From assembly GCA_963924555.1 (NCBI GenBank), contig OZ004591.1:62001-126000 (forward strand): 64,000 nt of DNA, in the 5' to 3' direction. The position numbers and the translations under genes were made by a program. Each line of letters starts with the position of its first letter. Positions within the stretch are counted from its first letter, which is position 1. The notes under the pieces were generated by a model. It did not search any database. It saw nothing but the letters and a program-made list of their open reading frames with translations, and was not told the DNA's origin. The stretch comes from Crambe crambe (lineage: Eukaryota; Porifera; Demospongiae; Poecilosclerida; Crambeidae). Positions 51,998 to 62,979 of this stretch are shown here, piece by piece.

Positions 51998-52202
51998 GGG
52001 TGTATCCACAGAATTTTGAGTGGCCCAGTGTGCTTGTGCGTGGGATAACCATGCCCACTTTATATCATTCACCCACTTATCAGAAGGAGTTAATGTGATC
52101 ATGATTCTTGAAGGATACATAATCACTTGGCTAACTCTGCAGGCATGGGATAAAAAGTGGTCCGGTGAAAACCGGACCAACCCCGGAGTGGTGGATACAC
52201 CC
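51998..52202. mobile_element. Small inverted-repeat element, copy 2 (perfect 12-bp ends)
   Basis: GGGTGTATCCAC at the left and its exact reverse complement GTGGATACACCC at the right, 205 bp apart. It contains an inner perfect hairpin GGTCCGGT-GAAA-ACCGGACC. No coding capacity. AG on both flanks might be a short target duplication, but this is too short to be sure. Confidence 0.75.
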
Positions 52203-52829
52203 AGGTATATAGCTTGGAATTATACCATAGGTGTGCATGATATCATCTTGATGTTTCCAAATAGCCATTAGTGTCCTAGCTCTAGCTAGCAGTCGCTCTA
52301 CTTCAATCACGTATGCTCCCATGGTGGTACGTCATGTAATCAGCATAGATGGGGTTAATTTTCCCATCCATGAAGTATGTGGTAGAGCACTGTATAGAGG
52401 TCCCGGTGTCACAATTTGACCTTCCTATTATCAAAACTACACTCCCTGTTAGCAAAAATCTGATTTCCAGCATTATTGGTGAAAAAAATCACTGCAATGT
52501 AATACATGATGTGATGTGATCTTTTATGAAATCTGTCTCAGGCACATGAATTATCCATTACTTGGATATTAACAAGTCTGCGGTCACCAAATCTTGTCAC
52601 AGCCTTTCTACCCATCCAATCTACCCATGACAACTTTATTGTGTGTTAACCCCTTAAGGTCTCCGAAATACCCTGCAGATATGAGCCCCACCCCCCTTTG
52701 GATAGCTTGAGTGTGCAAGTCTGAAAAATTGTTTGCATGCAGGCCAAATTGAGGTGAATTAATGTTGCAAATAACAAAGTGTATATAGCTATAGGCATGC
52801 TCATGAGCACTTCATTTCTCTTTTTTTTT

Positions 52830-54840
52830 TCATCCAGTCCTTCTTTGTGATTCTAATTTGATTCCGTCACAGGATGTCAACTCCAATTACATGCAGTACA
52901 GAGATTCACACGAGTGTCTTAGAGCTGGCATAGTGTGGTCTCTCTAATTAGAGCAGTCTGGTGCCTGCAATAGAGCCCGGTCCTTCCCTTTTTTATCCGG
53001 TCCTTCTCTGTGATGATTCTGTCACAGGCTGTCAACTCTAATTACATGCAGTACAGAGACTCTCAAGAGTGTCTTAGTGCTGGTATAGTGTGGTCTCTCT
53101 AATTAGAGCAGCCTGGTGCCCGCAATAGAGCCCGGTCCTTCTCTTTTTCATCCGGTCCTTCTTTGTGATTCTAATTTGATTCCGTCACAGGCTGTCAACT
53201 CTAATTACATGCAGTACAGAGACTCTCAAGAGTGTCTTAGTGCTGGTATAGTGTGGTCTCTCTAATTAGAGCAGTCTGGTGCCCGCAATAGAGCCCAGTC
53301 CTTCTCCTTTTATCCGGTCCTTCTCCTTTTATCCGGTCCTTCTCTGTGATCCTAATTTGATTCCGTCACAGGATGTCAACTCTAATTACATGCAGTACAG
53401 AGACTCTCAAGAGTGTCTTAGTGCTGGTATAGTGTGTTCTCTTTAATTAGAGCAGTCTGGTGCCCGCAATAGAGCCCAGTCCTTCTCCTTTTATCCGGTC
53501 CTTCTCTGTGATCCTAATATGATTCTGTCACAGGGTGTCAACTTTATTACATGCAGTATAGAGACTCTCAAGAGTGTCTTAGTGCTAGTATAGTGCGGTC
53601 TCTCTAATTAGAGCAGTCTGGTGCCCGCAATAGAGCCCGGTCCTTCTCCTTTTATCAGGTCCTTCTCTGTGATCCTAATATGATTCTGTCACAGGGTGTC
53701 AACTTTATTACATGCAGTATAGAGACTCTCAAGAGTGTCTTAGTGCTAGTATAGTGCGGTCTCTCTAATTAGAGCAGTCTGGTACCCGCAATAGAGCCCG
53801 GTCCTTCTCTTTTTCATCCGGTCCTTCTCTGAGATTCTAATTTGATTCTGTCACAGAGCATCAACTCTGATTACATGCAGTACAGAGACTCTCAAGAGTG
53901 TCTTAGTGCTGGTATAGTGTGATCTCTCTAATTAGAGCAGTCTGGTGCCCGCAATAGAGCCCGGTCCTTCTCTTTTTATCCGGTCCTTCTCCTTTTATCA
54001 GGTCCTTCTCTGTGATCCTAATTTGATTCCGTCACAGGGTGTCAACTCTAATTACATGCAGTACAGAGACTCTCAAGAGTGTCTTAGTGCTGGTATAGTG
54101 TGATCTCTCTAATTAGAGCAGTCTGGTGCCCGCAATAGAGCCCGGTCCTTCTCTTTTTCATCCGGTCCTTCTCTGTGATTCTAATTTGATTCCATCACAG
54201 GATGTCAACTCTAATTACATGCAGTACAGAGACTCTCAAGAGTGTCTTAGTGCTGGTATAGTGTGATCTCTCTAATTAGAACAGTCTGGTGCCCGCAATA
54301 GAGCCCGGTCCTTCTCTTTTTCATCCGGTCCTTCTCTGTGATTCTAATTTGATTCTGTCACAGAGCATCAACTCTAATTACATGCAGTACAGAGACTCTC
54401 AAGAGTGTCTTAGTGCTGGTATAGTGTGGTTTCTTTAATTAGAGCAGTCTGGTGCCCGCAATAGAACCCGGTCCTTCTCTTTTCATCCGGTCCTTCTCTG
54501 TGATTCTAATTTGATTCCGTCACAGGGTGTCAACTCTAATTACATGCAGTACAGAGACTCTCAAGAGTGTCTTAGTGCTGGTATAGTGTGGTTTCTTTAA
54601 TTAGAGCAGTCTGGTGCCCGCAATAGAGCCCAGTCCTTCTCCTTTTATCCGGTCCTTCTCTGTGATTCTAATTTGATTCCGTCACAGGGTGTCAACTTTA
54701 ATTACATGCAGTATAGAGACTCTCAAGAGTGTCTTAGTGCTGGTATAGTGTGATCTCTCTAATTAGAGCACTCTGGTGCCCGCAATAGAGCCCCATCCTT
54801 TTCTTTTTTCGTTTGGTTCTTCTCAATATGATTCTAACCT
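52830..54840 (+). repeat. Right-arm tandem array, about twelve units
   Basis: Twelve copies of GCAATAGAGCCC (one GCAATAGAACCC) at spacings of about 155-180 bp from 52969 to 54782. Each unit has two short palindromic parts, CTCTAATTAGAG-like and ACTCTCAAGAGT. The excess of seven units over the left arm explains most of the arm-length difference (about 1.99 against 2.95 kb). Confidence 0.88.
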
Positions 54841-55190
54841 TCACAGAGTGTCAATTCTAATTACATGCAGTACAGAGAGTGCTTCAGTGCTAGTATAGTG
54901 TGATTTCCCCAAATTTACAGTAGTCCGTCTTGTCTGGTACTTAAAATAGAATTTATCATTTCACTCATTTTATCCAGTCCTTCACTCATCCTTCTTGGTC
55001 CTTCTTCAGTCCTCTTTGTTTCATCACTTCTTGCAGCATAGCTACACAGCTAAACAGCTAGTATAATAGAATATGTTAGTACTGTAATGATTTTTTGATC
55101 TCGCGAAATATCTTGAACCTCACTATGACGTCATTTCTAGCCGGTCCTTCTACAGGGTCCTTCTACTGTTTTCGCTACATTTAATAGGTC

Positions 55191-55196
55191 CACTAT
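55191..55196. repeat. Right target-site duplication of the foldback element
   Basis: CACTAT, matching 49747-49752. Confidence 0.88.
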
Positions 55197-55351
55197 ACGT
55201 AAAGTTAACTACGTACGTACGTAAGATCGTAATTATCTGGCGCAAGCTAGCTAGCTAGCGCTAGCGCGCCTTAAGTTCTTTGACGATACCTTACCGGCTT
55301 TAGCGACTAGACGTACAGCTACAGAGACGCGACGCCAAGAGCTAAATTCTG

Positions 55352-57227
55352 ATGGTAAATCAAGTAGTTCAGCTACATTTATTCTTCCTGATAGCAGTTT
55401 TTGATCAATGTGAGTGCACTGCTGAAGCTAGTTATTTGCAGTAAGCAAATTTTTTTGCTACAGACTTAGTGAGTGCTCACTTGAGATTGTCCAGTCATGA
55501 AGACTTTGGAAGGAATGCCTCTTGTCCTGGAGAGCTGGTGAACTTAACCTGTACTGTGAATAGTATGGTTCATATTTGGACAATCAAGTCTGAATCTATG
55601 CCGGCTATCAGAGAAAATGTAGTTATTGATGATATGACTTCTAATGTCTATCCTCTGACTATATCAGCCTACACATTTGATGGATATAAGATTAACAGAA
55701 GTTTGATAGTAACATATGTCACAGTCATTGCTACTAATGGCACTATTAATGTAACCTGTAGCAGCAATGGTGTTACACAATCAGCACATGTAGAATTTGC
55801 AGGTTGGCTATTATTATTATGATCTATGCAGCTACATGTACGTATAGTTATTATCCTATGCAGATGATACTTGGAATTTTTTTGTCAGTGTCCCATCAAG
55901 TCATCGTCAGTTATCGGACATGATTGTGAATATAGATATTAATCCACAAACAAGGCAGTGTGTGGATAATTTCACGATCACTGACAGCAATAATCCACTC
56001 ATAAGATGCACTGGTGGTCATAATTCCAGAACCATAGCCTGCCCAATTCATAATGTATGTGAAAGAGGAGAATATGTTCTCATGGGATCAGCCTCGACTA
56101 ACTTCTCTACCCAACTTACAACAGTCAGACTTGTTGATTATAGAGTAGTACCAGGTACATCTATACACCTTATCAAAATAATCCTTCATGACACTAACTC
56201 TTGTAATTATAACACTCTCAGTCAACTTGGATTTCTTTCCTGTCTCACCTTCTAACTCTTACATGTATGAAAATGGTCATTTGGTGCTTGATGTATCATG
56301 GCAGGTAACTAGCTATCATTAGAGTGTAGATAATAAGTATCTAGCTGTAATATAATTATTTAGGTAGCAGATGAGGTGATCATGAATAAAGAAACTGTCA
56401 TTGTGAATGTTTCTCTTTCTGGATCACTACCACATGAAGAGATGGTTCATGTCAATGGGGGCAGATTCATTTTCCATACTTTTAAGGCTTTTGAAGCCAA
56501 ACAATTGTCACTCCCAGGAAGTATCACCTTGCTCTTTAGGAATGGAACGTGTTCAGGCACTGACAGTGCAAATATCGAAGGTAATTTCAGCATAATAATA
56601 ATAATGATAAGTCATTAATTATCTCCTTTTTTATAGTGATGAATACCATTACTGTGTCTCAAATTTACAATATCATAATTGTTGACTTCCATCCTCACTT
56701 ATATCCCAATGAAGACCCTCACATCGTCTCTTCACAGCTGGACTGTTACAACCAATCTATGCTAGAATCCTCAATAGTTGACCATGCCTACAGAAGTGGC
56801 AGAGAAGTAGTCATTATATTTCTACCAAATGGAACCAACTGTTCATTCATCATCCAGCTATTATCAAGGGAGAATAAATTGATAGGTTTCCCAGTCAGTG
56901 GAGACTTGGAAACATGTAAGTGATTATGGTAGCTACAGTGCACAAAGCTGTGTTTTAAATCCACACATTGTTCTAGATGTTCCAACTCCAAACCTTCATA
57001 CCAGAGTCATAGCAATCGTGGTTCTCTCAGTCGTACATGGAACTGTATTCCTTGCCTGTTCCCGCTTGGGATGGTTAGGTACCAAGAAATGGAAGAAGAG
57101 GAAGATCAATAACCACAGTCCTTCTAATCTGCTTGAACATGAACAGCCATCTGATCCAGTGTATGAGGAAATACCCTTTTCTGAGCCCATTAGTATTGAA
57201 CCAAACCAAGCATATGGTTATCTATAA
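55352..57227 (+). CDS. Gene I: single-pass surface protein with Ig-like domain and YEEI tail
   Basis: Six exons, all introns phase 1: 55352-55409 (signal peptide MVNQVVQLHLFFLIAVFDQ), 55464-55802 (Ig-like, SCPGELVNLTCTVNSMVHIW and NVTCSSNG), 55864-56154, 56371-56580 and 56637-56915 (further beta-rich, Asn-glycosylation-rich segments with scattered cysteines, not clearly Ig or FN3), 56977-57227 (membrane helix VIAIVVLSVVHGTVFLACS, then a KKWKKRK stop-transfer and a 50-residue tail). The sum is 1428 bases, 475 residues. The tail holds VYEEIPF, the preferred phospho-ligand of Src-family SH2 domains, and ends YGYL. Divergent from gene H, with the foldback element between them; convergent with gene J, 479 bp away. 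Confidence 0.82.
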
Positions 57228-57706
57228 TCTTGTATGTATTCATGTGAGTTTAATTTTGTCATAGGCAACCTAGCTATAATGGATAATGTAATTGCACTTC
57301 TCGCTGCTTCCATGCATACAATTCTTCATCAGTAAATTTTGTTTCAACCAAACTGTTTTATATATAAAGGTAGATGTCACCAGCAAGCTGCAACCATGCA
57401 ACATAGTGTGTTTCTCAGCCAGTGATTGTGCATGTGACAGACATCACTAATTATTATGTTCTAGGACTATATTAACTAATGGGGTAGCATTAATTAAGTT
57501 AGAGATGCTGCTGAGTCACCCTTACTAGCAATGTTATTATTAAAGTAGCCAGCTCTTTGAATTGATGGGGTGAATAATTAATTAGCTATACCTATGGCAT
57601 GATTAGCTATACTGCATGACTGACGGAGAGGATGATAATATGAATGGACTTTGATTATGTATAGTATCTCATAATAGCAAGTACTGTATTGCCTTCATCT
57701 CATCAT
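57228..57706. other. Convergent spacer between genes I and J
   Basis: AT-rich, no exon or repeat of note. It should hold both 3' UTRs. Confidence 0.4.
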
Positions 57707-60700
57707 TTAACATGGTGTCCTGCTTTTCTTCCGCGGCAGAATTGGAGGGATCTATTAATAATAATTATGGATACTGTTGCTAACTTAGCTGAGAAGTAGC
57801 TAAGTAGCTTACATCTTCCACTCGAATTTCACTATACAAAACAGCATTCTTGTCTCGAGGGGTATTGGACTTCATCTTGAAATGATCTATCTCAGCATAA
57901 GTGAGGTGCTCCCCTTTTACTGATGCCTGTGCGTAAATAGAACAGTAATAATGGTGATGACATCATGAATTGTAACTCTCACCTTGGAGCCCACAGACAG
58001 CAATGATTCTTGAGATGTCTTTGTCCTTTCTAAACTCAATTTGGAATCCATGTTCTCAGGGGAAACCTGCAGTCAAGCAAGCAACACAGTCCATATAAAT
58101 CATGTCATGTTGTGTCACGACACACCTAATCCAGCAGATCATTCTAGCTGATATGCTATGAAACGTCACAGAACTTGAGCTCATGGTAGAACATTAATTG
58201 TGGGAAACAGACAGTTGGTAACACAAGTCATACATCATTACTACTTTGTTTTGCATATCTTAGTTATAAGAATGCTGGGAAGTACAAGTGTTATGACCAG
58301 CATTTAATGGTCCATCATAATGTCATCATTATAGGACTGTACTTTACTCCCCCACTCCCCTTAGCTCGATACAGTGGGACCTCATTAGATTATTTTCCCC
58401 AAGAAGGAAGCAAAATTTATTGGAGTGACAGTCCAGATAAATGGAGGCCAACACTGTAAGGTGGCACACACATGCATCTAATAAAGCTGCAAGTATTACA
58501 CTTACACTGATGTGAACCTCGTGGATGTCTTCCTGAGAGAGATTGTGGAATGGTTCCCCAAACTCTGGAGGTGGAGGGATGTAGCCGACTGGCTCTGAGG
58601 GACACCTGGCATGCTGAACTGAGGCTGCCTTCTTGGGGGGCAGTTCAGGGGGCACATTTTCATCCCACAATATTACAATATTCTCCTGCAAAGAACTGGA
58701 ATCAGGTTCCTGAAAATAAGCAACCGTATTATCGAATATCTAATTATGGGTATAATATTATAGCATCTAGCTATGTGTATTGGACAGGTTTCTATATACA
58801 CACATGCAACTTTTATGCGTAAACATGATGATTTGATCATGAGTACTAGTAGAACAGTGACTTTAATATATAAATGGTGTCATGTTTACAGGTTCAATTG
58901 CATACCAGAGCCTCTACTAGGAATAGGTGTTAAGTTGTGCTCCCATTACTTGCTTATACCTCTATTTGCACTTCAGGTTTAACAGCATCCTCCACACTGA
59001 CCACTATACCAACCTGTTGTCCTCTCAGCCTGGAACATGCCAAATAATAATTACATTAAGCAGCTGCATTTGAGCTTACTCATTTTCTGTTGATTTTGAC
59101 CATGCCACTACATTGTTCAGACTGCATGTACCATCCACTCCTTCATAGGATGGCAGTGCCCTCTCTAATGGTAAGAATAGCAATTACCATTCAGTATAGG
59201 GGGCGAAGTACTGACCTTCAAAATTATATTTGTATAAGCAGCAGGAGATATTCTTTATCCGACAGCAGATACACAATATCACAGCAACTATTCCCGCCAT
59301 CAATAGCGCAATCACCACTCCCAGCACTGGTCCTATGGACATGAAACATCCATAGTCATTATAGTCAAAGCCATGACATGTATCCTGCCACATGCCATGT
59401 CACAGAGTTCCATGCAACCCATTCAACTTACCCACTATAACACCCACATTGGCACCAGGTCCTGTGCTTAGGCCACCTGTCTGAGCTGTGTCTAGAGACA
59501 AATCCATCACCAATAATCAATTATTTTATTATCAATGCTCATTGTCTGACAGACTCACTGAATGTAGCTGTTGGGGGATTAGGCGCTGTACTCTGTGGGT
59601 TGGAAACACTGACTTGAGAATTAAAAAACAAGAGATCAGAAATGGGAGTAATTTCCCCACCATCTTCCACATCAGCTACTTCTGTAATCCTATAGGACCC
59701 CTCCTCTAGACCTCTCAACCTTTCAGTAGGGATGGATCTGTCCAATGTCATATTCCAACATCTCTGCATATCCACCTCCCCATCAATCCTCAACCTGCAC
59801 ACCGTGACCCTACAGCCCCGAGCCATCGACCCCACCAGAAAGGAGCACCTGATCTCCACTGCCCCAGGCAGAGCTGAAATACTCACTTCTTGCACATCAT
59901 AGGTACCTATAATTTTATGCATTCCAGTAAAATGAGTCATGCATGCATGAACTACATACAACCATATCTCATTTCCTACGAAGATCACACAAAATTTAAT
60001 GTTGATATAAACTTAACAACATCACAATTTCCCCACCAACATACAGCTATGCAGTCATGAAAGTTATTTTCATTTCCTTGGGTTTCTGATGACTGTGTAA
60101 GGAAGAAGCTTGTAAGTTTACATTGCCTGGATTCCACGGTAACTATATACAGTTCATCATAACCTCATGCATGCATTAAAATGTTTGGAGCATGCACTCA
60201 CCAAAGACCACCTGACCACTGGAAGGTGTCTCTCCATTGGTATTAATTGCTATGATGCTAGCATTGTACACCGTGTTCTGTTCTAATTTTGCTAGCCCCT
60301 GCAGTTGCAGTGTTTGACGACTGAAGTCTGTCACCTTGGGAATCAGGGGTCCAACACGAAAGGAATCCATACTTGAAGTAGAGGTAGAGTTGGTGCTAAG
60401 TTCAATGCTATAAATATCATAGCAAGTTGTTGATGGAGACTGTTGCAATTCCACGGTGATGGAGTGAGCCTGATTCAAGGACACTGATATTTGGACACTA
60501 ACCATTGCACTATCTATACCATCTGGTGCTAGAAATAACAGAGCAATAAAAATAAGAATAAATCTTCATAGCTACATTTACCTGCAGTCCCAGCCTGGTC
60601 ACAAGCTTCCTGAATAATAGGAGTGCTGGAACTACTCTCTCCTGCCACATTGAGAGCCGTGACTGATAACTGAAAGGGCACACTGATATTGAGTAGATCA

Positions 60701-61275
60701 TAACTTGTGTCTTGCGTTACTACACATGTACTGTTAATAGGTCGCGTAAGGGTGAGGATGAGGCATATCCTGTAGCCTGAGATGTCAGGGTCCTGATCTG
60801 TAATATCCAGCGTGAAGGGAGGATTCCAAGAGAGTCTGCGAGAGTTCAAGGTTGATCCTTCCATTACTGATAAATTTGCAGGTGGGGACAAGATCCCTTG
60901 AACTAGGAATGAAATATTAGAGCTGAAAATATTACTTTCTCCAAGAGCAACACACTGCACTCTCGAGTTATTGTTGATTGCTTTGGTCGGGAAAGTCAGG
61001 AAGCTTACTGTATCATTAATCTTCCCTGTTGTTATTCCTGTCCTCTCCAACTCGTTAACTGTTAACATGGATCCATTCACCCTCATTAAAATACCTAAGG
61101 AAGGTGTGATGGACACTATGCAAGTAAAAGTCACTGCTGCAGTTCCTTTGCCTGCAATGAAACCTGAAGGGGTAACGGTAACCGTGGGTCTATCCTGGGC
61201 ATGATTCGCACTAATACAGAATAGTAGAGTTAAAGCAAAAACTAAAACTAAATCTCTTCTCAATCTGGACCCCAT
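57707..61275 (-). CDS. Gene J: Ig/FN3 receptor with two ITIM-like motifs
   Basis: Exons: 61275-60582 (signal peptide, Ig and FN3 fused in one 694-base exon), 60528-60202 (FN3, NGETPSSGQVVF), 59906-59559 (beta-rich, four-cysteine domain), 59491-59432, membrane exon 59332-59216 (PVLGVVIALLMAGIVAVILCICC), tail 59164-59080, 59029-58960, 58709-58506, 58066-57983, 57926-57813 and 57751-57707. The sum is 2148 bases, 715 residues. The tail has proline-rich SH3-type runs (PPELPPKK, YIPPPPEF) and LTYAEI and VLYSEI with tyrosines 21 apart, both fitting (S/I/V/L)xYxx(I/V/L). In vertebrates such pairs recruit SHP phosphatases; that role here is inferred. The last exon (PPILPRKKS) depends on donor GAT|GTAAGC; read-through would end at SQLS instead. 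Convergent with gene I. Confidence 0.83.
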
Positions 61276-61612
61276 GGTCGTCGATGTTCAGTTGCTGTTG
61301 CGGCTAGCTATAGAAATTAATGGTTGAGCACACCCATAGAACCACATGCTTTCCCCCACCCACAGTCACACCCATAATTGTAGCTAGTGATTATGATAGG
61401 CTTAAATTTAATAGGGAGGCGGTTAGCAAATTTTGTTCTTGTGTAGCTATCTCAATAATTGAAATATTTATACTGAAGCATTATAGCTGATCTATGATAA
61501 ACAACTATAAGCTAGCATAGCTAGCAGTAGAACTGTCACACTGTAAACAGGTCCCATATCAGCACCAGAAGCACCTGTAGTTATTAGAAAGTAAAAAAAA
61601 ATAATGAAGTTG

Positions 61613-61860
61613 CCTTGTTTGGACTTACTTTGAGATTAAAGGTGAAGGTGACCCTTGGCCTGCACATCATTATTGCTTTTCTACAAGTAACTCTATAGCT
61701 AGCTATACGTATAGCTAAGCGGCTCACCACCAAAGTTCACCCAAGTCTGCTTGTTTGGACTTGGGTGAAGTGTTCTTGTTTGGACTTACTTTGAGATTGC
61801 ACTATAATTGACCCTTGGCCTGCACAACACATCCATCATTATTGCTTTTCTAGCTATAGC
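61613..61860. repeat. Direct repeat of about 75 bp
   Basis: TTGTTTGGACTTACTTTGAG followed by a segment with GACCCTTGGCCTGCAC occurs near 61615 and again near 61779. It lies between gene J and its broken copy. Confidence 0.8.
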
Positions 61861-61869
61861 TAAGTGACT

Positions 61870-62943
61870 CACTATCAAAGGTCACCCAACTATTGGAAGG
61901 TGTCTCTCCATTGACATTAACTGCTATGACTATAACAGCATATTCTGTGCCCTGTTGTAGTCTTGTTGGCACATGCAGTTGCAGTGTCTGGCCACTAAGG
62001 GTGAAGTCCAAAAAGAAGGACGCTGGCACCTGGGGGAAATGTTGGGGCCACCTCAATCTTATAAAGATCGTAGCATGTAGAGTATTGAGGCTATAACAAT
62101 AAAGGGGGGAAATTAATGTTAGCTACTATATCTACATTATAGTACTTGTTGAAACTCCACAGTGAAAGAACTCAGGTCCATGGGTACTCTGACATTATTA
62201 ATCAGCTGACTCCCAATACGACTAGGTGCTATGTAATAAAGAAATTATAATGGCTGGCCTGGATGATTAGTTACCTAAGGACTGGTCACAGGCTTGTTGA
62301 AGAATCACTCTCTCCTGCTGCATTCAGTGCTGTGACTGATAACCGAAAGGATAACCGAAAGGGTACACGGATTTTGAGTACCTCATAACTTGTGTCTTCT
62401 AATATTATACATGTAGCTACTGTTAGTTGGTTGTATGAGGTTGAAGCATGTCCTGTATAAGATGTCAGAGTCACTGTTCGTAATGTCCAATGTGAAATGA
62501 TCCCAACTGAACCTCCAGGGGGTTATAGTGGCTACAAGCCTTATTATTGGGCAGGATAAGACCCCTTGAATGAGGAATGTATAATTTGGGCTGAAGATGT
62601 TACCAGGCTATTCAAAGTGGAAGCTGCACACCACAGTATATGGTGCCATTGTTAATTCTTGTGGTTGGGATAGTTAGGATGCTTATTGTCTCATTAATGA
62701 GCCCTCCTGTAATTCCTCTCCTCTCCAACTCGTCTTCTGTTAGCTAACATCTTTCCATTCACAGTTATGATATTAAAGAAGAGTCTCTTGTTACTAGACC
62801 TAAATAACACAACTGAAGGTCACTGCTGCACTTCCTTCGGCTGCAATGAAACCCGGAGGGATTAGCTATAGTGACCGTAATCTGCAGCTGGCCACCATTA
62901 ATTTTGTGAGGATGAATAGCACAATGAATATCAGTACCACCAT
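61870..62943 (-). pseudogene. Broken copy of the 5' half of gene J
   Basis: Minus-strand sequence follows gene J exons 1 and 2 in order. Matching pieces: a start ATG at 62943 with hydrophobic residues, GFHCSRRKCSS-region Ig start near 62845, DTSYEVLKIRVPF and SVTALNAAGES (gene J: DTSYDLLNISVPF, SVTALNVAGES), then TLQLHVPTRLQQGTEY and VNGETPSNSWV (gene J: TLQLQGLAKLEQNTVY, TNGETPSSGQV). Frameshifts, stops (TAG soon after the start) and an internal duplication of the FRLS segment break it, and no membrane or tail exons follow. It is a decayed tandem duplicate rather than a usable gene. Confidence 0.78.
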
Positions 62944-62979
62944 TATATTCCAGAGCTAGATCTAGAGCGTCTTACCCAA

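Larger units (their letters stand above)
49753..55190. mobile_element. Foldback-type transposon, 5438 bp
   Basis: The left end GACCTATTAAATGTAGCG is the reverse complement of the right end. The outer 250 bp of the two arms differ at only a handful of positions. The left arm runs to about 51741 and the right arm begins about 52238, around a spacer of about 500 bp. Both arms contain tandem units of about 170 bp (5 left, 12 right) with CCGGTCCTTCTC and ACTCTCAAGAGT motifs. A 6-bp duplication CACTAT flanks it. Long inverted repeats made of tandem units are the hallmark of foldback elements (FB, Galileo). No long open frame is present, so it is non-autonomous. The superfamily is unclear: 6-bp duplications do not match Galileo (7) or FB (9). 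Confidence 0.9.

Noticed and set aside
50724..52322. Frames of 60-91 residues inside the foldback element
   Set aside because: They follow repeat units and the small inverted-repeat elements and show no transposase or other motif.
52830..54840. CRISPR-like array
   Set aside because: Whole units of about 170 bp repeat head to tail without unique spacers, in an animal-type genome and inside a foldback element.
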